From FEN-1350 sp964643355 (GTDB lineage Bacteria > Planctomycetota > Phycisphaerae > Sedimentisphaerales > Anaerohalosphaeraceae), in contig CAZXPW010000008.1 of assembly GCA_964643355.1 (NCBI GenBank), positions 42,818 through 106,817 on the forward strand: DNA of 64,000 nucleotides. Direction: 5' to 3'. The position numbers and the translations under genes are program-made. Positions 1 to 8,398 of the stretch are shown here, piece after piece (the first letter of the stretch is position 1; each line of letters begins with the position of its first letter). Below the pieces are notes generated by a model. The model ran no database searches. It was not told the origin of the DNA and was given only the letters and a program-made list of their open reading frames with translations.

Positions 1-1049
1 TTGCGGTGGAGGTTCCTCCGCAGGCGGTCGGATTTCAGGTACGAACATCCACGGCGCTCATCACGGACCTGGGAACAGAATTTGGGGTGATTGCCCATTC
101 CAATGGTAGTACGGAAGCCCATGCCTTCAAAGGCCGTATCAGCGTGGCCGCCCATCCTGACCAATTGGGCCAGGCAACCACCTGCGTTGTCCATGAATAT
201 TCTTCCGTTGTGATTGAAACGCAGGGAGGGACGGTACAAAGCGGACTGGCCGCTCGCGAGGACCTGTTTCTTCGTGAATTACCGGTGAATCTTCACCCTT
301 CCAGTCCGATGGAACGACTCAACCTTGCGGATCTTGTCGGAGGAGGCGATGGCCGCGGCACGGGCATGCCGGATCGAGGAGTCGATCTGGCAACCGGACA
401 ACCCTCAAGGAATCGCGTTCCCACGATTCAAAGGTCTCAGCGAAACGCGTTTCGTCCTTCGCCACAACTCCGGGGAGTTGACGGCGTATTTGTCCCGAAC
501 GGGTCTTCGGGTCCGGTCGTGATCAGTTCCACCGGACTGACTTTTTCCGAATGCCCTCAGACGACGGGAAGTTTTTTCAGTGGTCCAACCAACGGTGGGA
601 AATTCTATGATCTTCCGAGCCAACTGATGGTTCCGGCGCGGCTTAATGGTGTCCACTTTGGCACAGTTGACCATCCGGCCCTAACCCTGCATCCCAACGC
701 GGGGGTTACCTTTGATCTGGACCTGATTCGAAGAGATCATCCAGAATTTAAAATTGCCCGATTTACCGCCGTATGCGGCCTTCCGAAGGATCTGCCTCAA
801 ATTCCCTTTAGTGCTGCGGATGTCTGGGTGCTTCTGGATGGCATCGTCAGCGTTCATTTAAACTATCCGCCTGGGTGGAAACTTGTGGAAACGATTGACC
901 TTCCAATTCCCCCCCAGGCGCGATTCCTGACGCTGGTCGCCACCTGCTCCGGACGGGCGGACTATTCGTGGGTCTTGTTCGGCGATCCATTCCTCGAACC
1001 GGCCGCCAACGAACAAGGCGAAAACCATTTTCAAACGCCGAAGAAATAA
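1..1049 (+). CDS. FecR-type anti-sigma protein C-terminal part with sugar-binding-like domain (5' truncated)
   Basis: The frame is open to the left edge of the window, so the true start, the cytoplasmic part and the membrane helix are missing. The first 70 visible residues look like the end of a FecR domain: the stretch reading TALITDLGTEFGV, followed by a short strand pattern (AFKGRISV), is the usual FecR core. Residues about 160-340 form a beta-rich domain ending in FGDPFLE that resembles the NPCBM-like domain found behind FecR in planctomycete proteins. Such proteins normally relay a signal from outside the membrane to an ECF sigma factor. Its place 21 bases before a 23 kb run of co-oriented xylan genes suggests it controls that locus; this is inference. 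No sigma factor gene is visible because it would lie to the left. Confidence 0.7.
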   Translation, partial: AVEVPPQAVGFQVRTSTALITDLGTEFGVIAHSNGSTEAHAFKGRISVAAHPDQLGQATTCVVHEYSSVVIETQGGTVQSGLAAREDLFLRELPVNLHPSSPMERLNLADLVGGGDGRGTGMPDRGVDLATGQPSRNRVPTIQRSQRNAFRPSPQLRGVDGVFVPNGSSGPVVISSTGLTFSECPQTTGSFFSGPTNGGKFYDLPSQLMVPARLNGVHFGTVDHPALTLHPNAGVTFDLDLIRRDHPEFKIARFTAVCGLPKDLPQIPFSAADVWVLLDGIVSVHLNYPPGWKLVETIDLPIPPQARFLTLVATCSGRADYSWVLFGDPFLEPAANEQGENHFQTPKK

Positions 1050-1070
1050 TCCTGCTTGAGGAGCATTGCC

Positions 1071-3197
1071 ATGCAACCTATTCAACATCGTCTGAGGTTA
1101 TGGGGTTGGGTCTGGTGGGGAATCAACCTTGTGATCTTTGGATTGCCGACTTTTTCGCAGACCTATGCTGACGCGGCAAAATATTGGACCGCCGATAACG
1201 GCAACGGTACTTATTCCAATCCCCTGTTCTATGAGGAGTTCGAAGATCCCGACATCATCCGTGTCGGCGACATGTACTACCTTGCGGGAACCACGATGCA
1301 CATGAATCCCGCCGTTCAACTGATGCAATCCAGAGACCTGGTCAACTGGGAACTGGCCGGATACTGCATGGATCGGCTCGACCTCGGCCCCGCCTTTCGA
1401 CTCGAAGGCGGAAATATCTATGGTCGGGGCATCTGGGCGCCCTGCATCCGTTACCACAACGGGATGTTCTATGTCTTCTCCAATGTCAACGGCGTTGGCT
1501 TGCAGGTTTTCCGTTCCAAGTCGATTCACGGTCCCTGGGAACGAAACCAACTGCCCGGTCGGCACGACTTGTCCGTCCTCTTCGATGACGACGGCAAGAT
1601 CTATATCATCTCCGGCAACAGCAGTCCTTATCCGATCGAGGAACTGACCCCCGACCTCAAGGCCTTTGTTCCCGGCTCTCGACGACAACTGGTTGTCCCG
1701 CCCGGCCAAAGAATGGGCGAAGGTCATCACCTTTATAAAATCAAAGGAAAGTACTATGATGTTTCCGCCATACCCGGCGGTCCGGTCAATCAGATGGTCG
1801 CCAGATCTGACTCCATCGACGGTCCCTGGACTGTTACAGCGATGGTCGAAGGTGAATCCCTCGGGGTGACAGCGGCCACGCCGACGCGAGCTGCGGCCAA
1901 CGACCGGGGCCTGTGGCTGCACCAGGGCGGTATGTGCGATACCCCTTCGGGTCAGTGGTGGAGCATAATTATGTCGGACCACGGCAGTGCCGGACGCATG
2001 GTCGCTCTGGTCCCCATCACCTGGGACAACGATTTTCCCCTCATCGGTCTTCCGGGCAATCTTCGCAAAGCCCCCAATACCTGGGTTAAGCCCGACACCA
2101 TCTTCACACAGGAACCCAAGCCGGCGTTCATCCACGACGACACCTTTGACGGCCCCAAAATCAATGCCCACTGGCAATGGAACCATGTCCCCGATGACGC
2201 CAAATGGTCGATCAACGAAAAACCGGGCGTGTTGCGGCTCCATTCCCTGCCGGCTAAGGACTTTTATTCGGCCCGCAACAGCATTTGTCAGCGGCCGCCT
2301 GGGCCGGAGTCGATCATGACCGTCGAGTTGGACACAACCGGTATGGTTGCCGGAGACACGGCAGGTCTGGCTTTGCTGAGTTCTCCCTATGCCTGGATCG
2401 GAGTGGTAAAAACCAACGAGGGCACAACACTGCAGATGTTCGACAATACCGGCAGCGGAGGCGGACGCCGAGGCGTGCCCGGCGCTTCTGCGGCCCCGGC
2501 CAATCCACCGACGATAGGTCCGACCGACCCTTCCCAGCACCTGTGGTTGCGCATCGCGTGTAACTTTGACAACGATCAAGCGGTCTTTAGTTGGAGTATC
2601 GATGGCAAGGAATTCAAGCCGCTGGGCAAACCCTTCACGATGACTTTTCAGCTTCGGACATTTCAGGGTGTTCGTCCATCCTTATTCCACTTCAATACCT
2701 CAGGCCAACCGGGCGGCTATGTCGATTTTGATAACTACACAGTTGAAGAGCCGCGGGCACGAGGCGTCGAACGCGAAATTCCCACGGGCAAAACCGTCGT
2801 ATTCACCAGCGGCGCCGATGGTAGTATCCTGGCCGCCGACCTCGAATCTTCGACCCTGGTCAATATCCCCGCCGCAGAAATAATTCCGGCCAGCGCCAGG
2901 TTTCAGATCCTTGATCTGGGCCTGGGCCGTGTGGCGCTAAAGGCCAGTAACGGGAAATTCATTTCCGTAGCCAATGATGGAGTGGTCCTCAAAGACCTCG
3001 GCACCGTCAAGCCCGACGATGCGGAATCGTTCCAGTGGATCAACCTGATGCGCGGCGACACCATGTTAATGTCGCTTACGAATCACCGCTATCTGGCCAC
3101 CAAACCCAACCAGCCCGGTCCGGTTACAGTTTCCTGCGCCGGTCCGACCCCAGCCCGCAAGGGCGGTGAGTGTTTCAAATGGACGAGGATCGAATAA
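1071..3197 (+). CDS. Secreted GH43 beta-xylosidase/arabinofuranosidase with C-terminal beta-trefoil
   Basis: Predicted exported glycosidase of 708 residues, likely removing xylose or arabinose from arabinoxylan. The start is the ATG at 1071, behind a GAGGAG Shine-Dalgarno at 1058-1063. A hydrophobic signal peptide covers residues 10-35. The GH43 five-bladed propeller covers about 45-330: the base Asp lies in FEDPDIIRVGD (Asp59), a second acidic segment is LFDDDGKIY, and the acid Glu is in GEGHHLYKIKG. A beta-sandwich of the kind often C-terminal to GH43 covers about 355-565. The last 130 residues resemble a fascin/ricin-like beta-trefoil, seen as three loose repeats of a V.L.A..G.F.S pattern. 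It lies between the FecR-like gene and the GH10 xylanase. Exact substrate is uncertain. Confidence 0.85.
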   Translation: MQPIQHRLRLWGWVWWGINLVIFGLPTFSQTYADAAKYWTADNGNGTYSNPLFYEEFEDPDIIRVGDMYYLAGTTMHMNPAVQLMQSRDLVNWELAGYCMDRLDLGPAFRLEGGNIYGRGIWAPCIRYHNGMFYVFSNVNGVGLQVFRSKSIHGPWERNQLPGRHDLSVLFDDDGKIYIISGNSSPYPIEELTPDLKAFVPGSRRQLVVPPGQRMGEGHHLYKIKGKYYDVSAIPGGPVNQMVARSDSIDGPWTVTAMVEGESLGVTAATPTRAAANDRGLWLHQGGMCDTPSGQWWSIIMSDHGSAGRMVALVPITWDNDFPLIGLPGNLRKAPNTWVKPDTIFTQEPKPAFIHDDTFDGPKINAHWQWNHVPDDAKWSINEKPGVLRLHSLPAKDFYSARNSICQRPPGPESIMTVELDTTGMVAGDTAGLALLSSPYAWIGVVKTNEGTTLQMFDNTGSGGGRRGVPGASAAPANPPTIGPTDPSQHLWLRIACNFDNDQAVFSWSIDGKEFKPLGKPFTMTFQLRTFQGVRPSLFHFNTSGQPGGYVDFDNYTVEEPRARGVEREIPTGKTVVFTSGADGSILAADLESSTLVNIPAAEIIPASARFQILDLGLGRVALKASNGKFISVANDGVVLKDLGTVKPDDAESFQWINLMRGDTMLMSLTNHRYLATKPNQPGPVTVSCAGPTPARKGGECFKWTRIE

Positions 3198-3268
3198 AGA
3201 AAACCCTTGGCAAAATTTCGGAACTCCGGATCTGTTGCGGTTAACCTGGTATTGGAGAAGGAAGTCAA

Positions 3269-4549
3269 ATGAACGGAACGAATAACAATCGGCTTGGACA
3301 TCATGGAATGATCCTGTCGGCGATAGCGCTGTTTTCAACAATCGCAGGGGCAGCCCCGGAGCCGACCGACGATTGGAAAAACCAAGCCAACGCACGGATT
3401 GTGCAGTTTCGGCAGCGCCAGATACAAGTGAGGGTGACCAATCACAAGGGCGATCCGGCCGAGGGATTATCGCTCAGCGTCCGTCAAATCCGTCAGGCAT
3501 TCCCGTTTGGATCCGCGATGAGTCGGACCCTCTTGCGGAACCAACGCTATGCCGATTTCTTCAAGGACCACTTTAACTGGGCCGTGTTCGGCAATGAGTC
3601 CAAGTGGTATGCCAACGAACGCGTCCAAGGTCAGGAGGACTACCGCGACGCCGATGCCATGCTGGCATGGTGCCGGTCCAACCGGATCCCCGTTCGCGGT
3701 CACTGCATCTTCTGGGAACCCGAAAAATGGCAACCCCGGTGGGTTCGGGACCTCACGGGTGACCCGTTGCGTCAGGCCGTCGAACGCCGCCTTACCAACG
3801 CCGTTACGCACTATCGTGGCGGATTTGTCCATTGGGATGTCAACAACGAAATGCTTCACGGGTCGTTTTTTAAGGATCGTCTGGGCGAAACGATCTGGCC
3901 CTGGATGTTCAAACAAGCCCACGAATTGGACCCGAAGGTGAAACTGTTTGTCAACGAATTCAACATCCTCTCCGTCGATCAGGCGTTCGAAAAAGTCCAG
4001 ACGGACGAATATGTTGCCAGCATTCGGCGGTTACTCGACCAGGGTGCCCCGATTCACGGCATCGGTATTCAAGGACATATCTGGCGCGAAAAAATCCTGG
4101 ATACCCCGCATGTCGTGAAAGAACGGCTTGACAAGGTCGCCGCCCTGGATCTGCCGATCTGGATCACGGAATTCGATGTGGCCGATGAGAATCCTTCCGT
4201 GTGCGCCGACATACTCGAATTGGTCTATCGCACCGCCTTCAGCCATCCCGCCGTCCAGGGGATCATCATGTGGGTTTTTTGGGCGGGGGATTCCTGGCGC
4301 GGTCCCAATGCGGGACTGACCCGTCGGGATTGGACCCTCAACGAGGCCGGCCGGCGATTCGAATCCCTGATGAAAGAATGGTCCACCGAAATTTCCGGGA
4401 CAACCGATACGCAGGGGGGGGTGTCGTTCCGGGGCTTCCACGGCGATTATACCGCGACGGTAATCGGAGCCGACGGCACGGAAACAATCCTTCCCTTCTC
4501 GATTGAAAGGGGCCGGGATCCGCAGAAAGTCACAATCCGTCTGCCATAA
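3269..4549 (+). CDS. Secreted GH10 endo-1,4-beta-xylanase
   Basis: Hydrolyses internal beta-1,4 links of the xylan backbone outside the cytoplasm. It has 426 residues, starting at ATG 3269 behind GGAGAAGGAAG, with a signal peptide ending near AGAAP (residue 30). After a small N-terminal beta domain that contains NHKGDPAEG, the GH10 TIM barrel starts near FPFGSAMS and carries the diagnostic HCIFWE segment. The acid/base Glu194 is in WDVNNEM and the nucleophile Glu301 is in WITEFDV; HGIGIQGH also matches the family. The last 60 residues are a short beta module (FRGFHGDYTATV). The usual length of a single-domain GH10 is about 330-400, so the enzyme is complete. It sits among arabinoxylan debranching enzymes. 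Confidence 0.95.
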   Translation: MNGTNNNRLGHHGMILSAIALFSTIAGAAPEPTDDWKNQANARIVQFRQRQIQVRVTNHKGDPAEGLSLSVRQIRQAFPFGSAMSRTLLRNQRYADFFKDHFNWAVFGNESKWYANERVQGQEDYRDADAMLAWCRSNRIPVRGHCIFWEPEKWQPRWVRDLTGDPLRQAVERRLTNAVTHYRGGFVHWDVNNEMLHGSFFKDRLGETIWPWMFKQAHELDPKVKLFVNEFNILSVDQAFEKVQTDEYVASIRRLLDQGAPIHGIGIQGHIWREKILDTPHVVKERLDKVAALDLPIWITEFDVADENPSVCADILELVYRTAFSHPAVQGIIMWVFWAGDSWRGPNAGLTRRDWTLNEAGRRFESLMKEWSTEISGTTDTQGGVSFRGFHGDYTATVIGADGTETILPFSIERGRDPQKVTIRLP

Positions 4550-4640
4550 TCCGTCCGGTGAATTCCCGGCCGAAACGCGGAACCGAAATTCAAATAGGTG
4601 TTTTCAAATCGTATAAATCTTTATTATGAAAGGGTGACCG

Positions 4641-5723
4641 ATGAACCAAGTAGTCCGAACCTGCCGAAATGTCATGATTCTGATGGCTGCCGTCTCTTTG
4701 CAGGCCCTCGCGGCCGACGAGCCGGCCGCAAAACCCACGGAACTGTCCTCGGCCGTCGCCAACGCCCCCAAACCGCCCTTTACCACGCCGCTGAAGTGGA
4801 AATCCACCGGCGTCCTGGTTAAACCCGTCTCCGACGAGATGCACAAGATCGTGTCTGTCAAAGACCCGACGGTCGTCCGGTTTAACGACCTCTGGCATAT
4901 CTATGCCACGGTCTATTCAACCTCCGCCAAGACCTGGAATATGGTCTACCTGAATTTCAAAGACTGGTCCGATGCTCCCAACGCCAAACTGTACTTTATG
5001 GATCAGAATCCCAATCTGCGTGGGTATCACTGCGCCCCGCACTTGTTCTACTTCCGTCCGCACCAGAAATGGTACCTGGTTTTCCAGTCGCAGCAACCCC
5101 AGTATTGCACCACCGACGATATCTCCAAACCCGAAACCTGGTCGGCGCCCGAAAACTTCTTTGACAAGCAACCGGCAAGCATGCCACGACTCCCCATCGA
5201 CTACCATATCATTTGCGACGACACCCACGCCTACCTGTTTTTCACCGGCGACGACGGCCGCTTCTACCGCAGCCGCACCAAGCTGGAAGACTTCCCCAAG
5301 GGCATGAGCGATCCGGAGATCGCCATCCAGGACCGGCGGGACAACCTCTTTGAAGCCAGCGTCACCTATAAGATCAAGGGAACCAAAACCTATCTGACGG
5401 TAATCGAGGCCTTGAGCCCGGCGCGGTACTATCGCGCCTGGATCGCCGATCGACTCGACGGCCAATGGATGCCGGTTCCGGAGGCGGACACCTGGGCCAA
5501 GCCCTTCGCCGGGATCAACAATGTCTCATTCGAAGATGGCGTGGCTCCCTGGACCAAAGATGTCAGCCATGGGGAACTGATCCGCGATGGATATGATGAA
5601 ACCATGACCCTGGATCCGGAAAACCTCCAAATGCTCTTCCAGGGTCGTGATCCGGCGATCAACGCGCGGTATGAACTGTTGCCCTATCAACTCGGCCTCC
5701 TGAAACTCGACCGTTCCAGATAG
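4641..5723 (+). CDS. Secreted GH62 alpha-L-arabinofuranosidase
   Basis: Removes alpha-1,2 or alpha-1,3 arabinose from arabinoxylan. It has 360 residues. The start ATG 4641 follows GAAAGGGTG, and the signal peptide covers residues 1-25 (ends LQALAAD). The single GH62 propeller shows the family landmarks: KDPTVVRFNDLWHIY with the base Asp, HCAPHLFYF, DYHIICDDTHAYLFFTGDDG, NLFEASVTYKI with the likely acid Glu, and the end segment VAPWTKDVSHGELIRDG, which is highly conserved in GH62. No extra binding domain is present. It is preceded by 91 bases containing a TATAAA-like box near 4610, and followed 13 bases later by the GH127/146 gene, so the two are probably cotranscribed. Confidence 0.93.
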   Translation: MNQVVRTCRNVMILMAAVSLQALAADEPAAKPTELSSAVANAPKPPFTTPLKWKSTGVLVKPVSDEMHKIVSVKDPTVVRFNDLWHIYATVYSTSAKTWNMVYLNFKDWSDAPNAKLYFMDQNPNLRGYHCAPHLFYFRPHQKWYLVFQSQQPQYCTTDDISKPETWSAPENFFDKQPASMPRLPIDYHIICDDTHAYLFFTGDDGRFYRSRTKLEDFPKGMSDPEIAIQDRRDNLFEASVTYKIKGTKTYLTVIEALSPARYYRAWIADRLDGQWMPVPEADTWAKPFAGINNVSFEDGVAPWTKDVSHGELIRDGYDETMTLDPENLQMLFQGRDPAINARYELLPYQLGLLKLDRSR

Positions 5724-5736
5724 TAGGACGAATCTC

Positions 5737-8169
5737 ATGATTCCTGTGAAAGCTGATAACTCGACAATGAATATGGCGGTCTTTCTGACCCTTACGATGG
5801 TCTTTCCCCTTTCCGCTACTGCTTCCAAGATTGCTATAACGCCGGAGCATGCGGTAAAGTGTTTCCCCTTGAAAGACATCCGGTTGCTTGAGAGCCCTTT
5901 TTTTGAGGCGGTCAAGATCAATCGTCAATATCTCCTGGCGCATGATCCCGACCGATTGCTCGCGCCGTTTCGCCGCGAAGCAGGGCTGGAACCCAAGGCA
6001 CGACCGTACGGCAACTGGGAAAGCGGGGGACTCGACGGACATACGGCCGGACACTACCTTTCGGCGATTTCCCTGATTATTGCCTCGGGTTCCGATCCGG
6101 AGGGTGAGTTTCGTCATCGCCTCGATTACATGATCAATGAACTTGCGCAAGTCCAAAAGGCGAACGGTAACGGTTACCTCGGGGGTATCCCTGGGAGCGG
6201 AGACTTTTGGAAACGCATCGGAGAGGGTAATGTTGAACTCATATGGAAAAAATGGGCTCCGTGGTATAACCTTCACAAGATGTATGCCGGGCTGAGGGAT
6301 GCTTACATTCACGGCGGTAGCGAAAAAGCTCGTGATCTGCTTGTTCGTTATGGAGACTGGTGTGAAAAGCTTACATCAGGCCTCAGCGATGTACAGATGC
6401 AGCAAATGCTCAGTAATGAACACGGCGGCATGAATGAAGTGCTTGCCGATATCTATGCGATCACTGGAAATGAGAAATACCTTGCACTGGCCAAACGCTT
6501 CAACCACCGAGCCGTTTTCGAGCCCCTGGAGAATCACCAGGACAAGCTTACAGGCCTGCACGCCAATACCCAGATTCCCAAGATTATCGGCATGGAGCGT
6601 ATTGCGGCCCTGGTTCACGATGAACAGTTGCATACCGGTGCCCGGTTCTTTTGGGAAACCGTTACGCAGAACCGGAGTGTGGCCTTTGGCGGCAATAGCG
6701 TCAGCGAGCATTTCAATGATCCAAAGGACTTCAGTCGTGTAATCCAGCACCGGGAGGGCCCAGAGACCTGCAATACCTACAACATGCTCAGGCTTACGGA
6801 GCAACTTTTCACGGCGGAACCCAAAGCCGCCTATGCCGACTTTTACGAGCGTGCCCTGTACAACCATATCCTGGCCTCCATCCATCCAACGAAACCCGGG
6901 TATGTCTATTTCACTCCGATCTGTCCGGATCACTACCGGGTGTATTCCCAGCCAGAAAAGTGTTTCTGGTGTTGCGTGGGTACGGGTATGGAAAACCCCG
7001 GACGATACGGCGAGTTCATCTATGCCCGAACAAAGGATGGATTGTATGTGAATCTCTTTATCCCCTCGGAACTCTCGGTGCCTGATAATGGAATAGTTCT
7101 GAGACAGGAGACGACTTTTCCAGATGACTCGCGTACGCAGTTTCATCTTCAACTCGAGAAACCAATCACCTTCACGCTGAATATCCGCCATCCCGCCTGG
7201 GTCAATGCAGGCGATTTCGCCGTCAAGGTCAACGGACGATCTATTGGCGTCGAGTCGTTCCCGTCTTCTTACGCCGCTATTCGACGGGAATGGAAGAATG
7301 GGGATACGGTTGACGTGGAGCTTCCGATGCACACACGAGTGGAGCGACTACCCGACGGTTCCGACTGGGTGGCCATCCTGCATGGCCCGATCGTGCTGGC
7401 AAAGCCCGACGGCACTGACAACATGGTTGGTTTGTTTGCTAATGATGGTCGTATGGCGCATGTGGCACAGGGTCCCATGATTCCGCTCGATAAGGTTCCG
7501 GTCCTGCTCGCAACAGAAGAGGAGGTAGTCAAGCATGTGGTTCCCGATCGTTTTGCCGGGCCTCTGCACTTCCGTATTATGGATGTGATCGAGCCGGATG
7601 AGCCCAAGGGTCTGCCTCTGGTGCCATTCTTCAGACTGCACGAACGACGCTATCAGATGTACTGGGAACTTACAAATGCCGAACAGATTGCGGCAAGAAA
7701 AGAAAAACTTGCCTCCGAGGAGCGTGCCCGCGCTGTACGCGAGACCGCGACCCTTGATTCGATTTCGGTGGGCGAGCAACAGCCCGAGGTGGAACACGAA
7801 CTCAAGGGCGAAGGCATGCAAACGGGCATGCACAACGGTCATCGTTGGCGACAGGGGACCTGGATTCAATACACCCTTGATCCACGAGGCGCCGGGGAAG
7901 TCATTCTGGCCGTCACATATTCTGGTGACGATCGTAGTCGGGAATTCGATATCGTAGTGAATGGGACTGTGATCGCCACGCAAAGGTTGACCGGCGAAAA
8001 CCCAAATCACTTCGTTGAAAAACGCTATCCGGTTCCCTCCGAGATACTACAAGCCGCCGGAAACGGCCGACTCACGGTCCGGTTCACCGCAAAACAGGGG
8101 CTTGCCGGAGGGCTTTATGATGTGCGTCTGCTCAAACCGGGTGCTCCTGAGATACCTCCCTTTAAATAA
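5737..8169 (+). CDS. GH127/GH146 (DUF1680) beta-L-arabinofuranosidase
   Basis: Predicted retaining beta-L-arabinofuranosidase with a zinc-thiolate active site. It has 810 residues with an N-terminal signal (residues about 12-30). The (alpha/alpha)6 catalytic domain begins at YLLAHDPDRLL and includes GLDGHTAGHYLSA. The zinc ligands can be assigned by family pattern: Glu343 and Cys345 in ETCNTYNM, and Cys412-Cys413 in FWCCVGTGMEN, where the second Cys would be the nucleophile. The CCVGTGMEN form is closer to GH146 than to the CCPPN of classical GH127. Two beta-sandwich domains follow; residues about 660-800 form an extra C-terminal domain (DUF4986/CBM-like). It sits 13 bases behind the GH62 gene. 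Which of the two families applies needs a tree. Confidence 0.88.
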   Translation: MIPVKADNSTMNMAVFLTLTMVFPLSATASKIAITPEHAVKCFPLKDIRLLESPFFEAVKINRQYLLAHDPDRLLAPFRREAGLEPKARPYGNWESGGLDGHTAGHYLSAISLIIASGSDPEGEFRHRLDYMINELAQVQKANGNGYLGGIPGSGDFWKRIGEGNVELIWKKWAPWYNLHKMYAGLRDAYIHGGSEKARDLLVRYGDWCEKLTSGLSDVQMQQMLSNEHGGMNEVLADIYAITGNEKYLALAKRFNHRAVFEPLENHQDKLTGLHANTQIPKIIGMERIAALVHDEQLHTGARFFWETVTQNRSVAFGGNSVSEHFNDPKDFSRVIQHREGPETCNTYNMLRLTEQLFTAEPKAAYADFYERALYNHILASIHPTKPGYVYFTPICPDHYRVYSQPEKCFWCCVGTGMENPGRYGEFIYARTKDGLYVNLFIPSELSVPDNGIVLRQETTFPDDSRTQFHLQLEKPITFTLNIRHPAWVNAGDFAVKVNGRSIGVESFPSSYAAIRREWKNGDTVDVELPMHTRVERLPDGSDWVAILHGPIVLAKPDGTDNMVGLFANDGRMAHVAQGPMIPLDKVPVLLATEEEVVKHVVPDRFAGPLHFRIMDVIEPDEPKGLPLVPFFRLHERRYQMYWELTNAEQIAARKEKLASEERARAVRETATLDSISVGEQQPEVEHELKGEGMQTGMHNGHRWRQGTWIQYTLDPRGAGEVILAVTYSGDDRSREFDIVVNGTVIATQRLTGENPNHFVEKRYPVPSEILQAAGNGRLTVRFTAKQGLAGGLYDVRLLKPGAPEIPPFK

Positions 8170-8398
8170 ATGGTATTGTGAATCAGTTGATTTTGAGGTT
8201 TAACCTTCACTGGAAGGAAACATGTATTTTTGTATCGACAGCGGTTTTGTTCATATGGGGATAGTTATTACAGGCGCGAGGATAGGTCAGTGAACATGAT
8301 CGATGATCGGACAGTTCGACAAACTCTTTTCGTATAGATGAATGTCAGGGATTGACCAGAAGATATTACATTCAAAGAAGAGTTATGGAGTGCTCTTT

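Noticed and set aside
1098..2579. 493-codon open frame on the minus strand
   Set aside because: Antisense to the GH43 gene, whose plus-strand frame carries clear family motifs; composition (Arg, Gly, Asp rich) is that of a shadow frame in GC-rich DNA.
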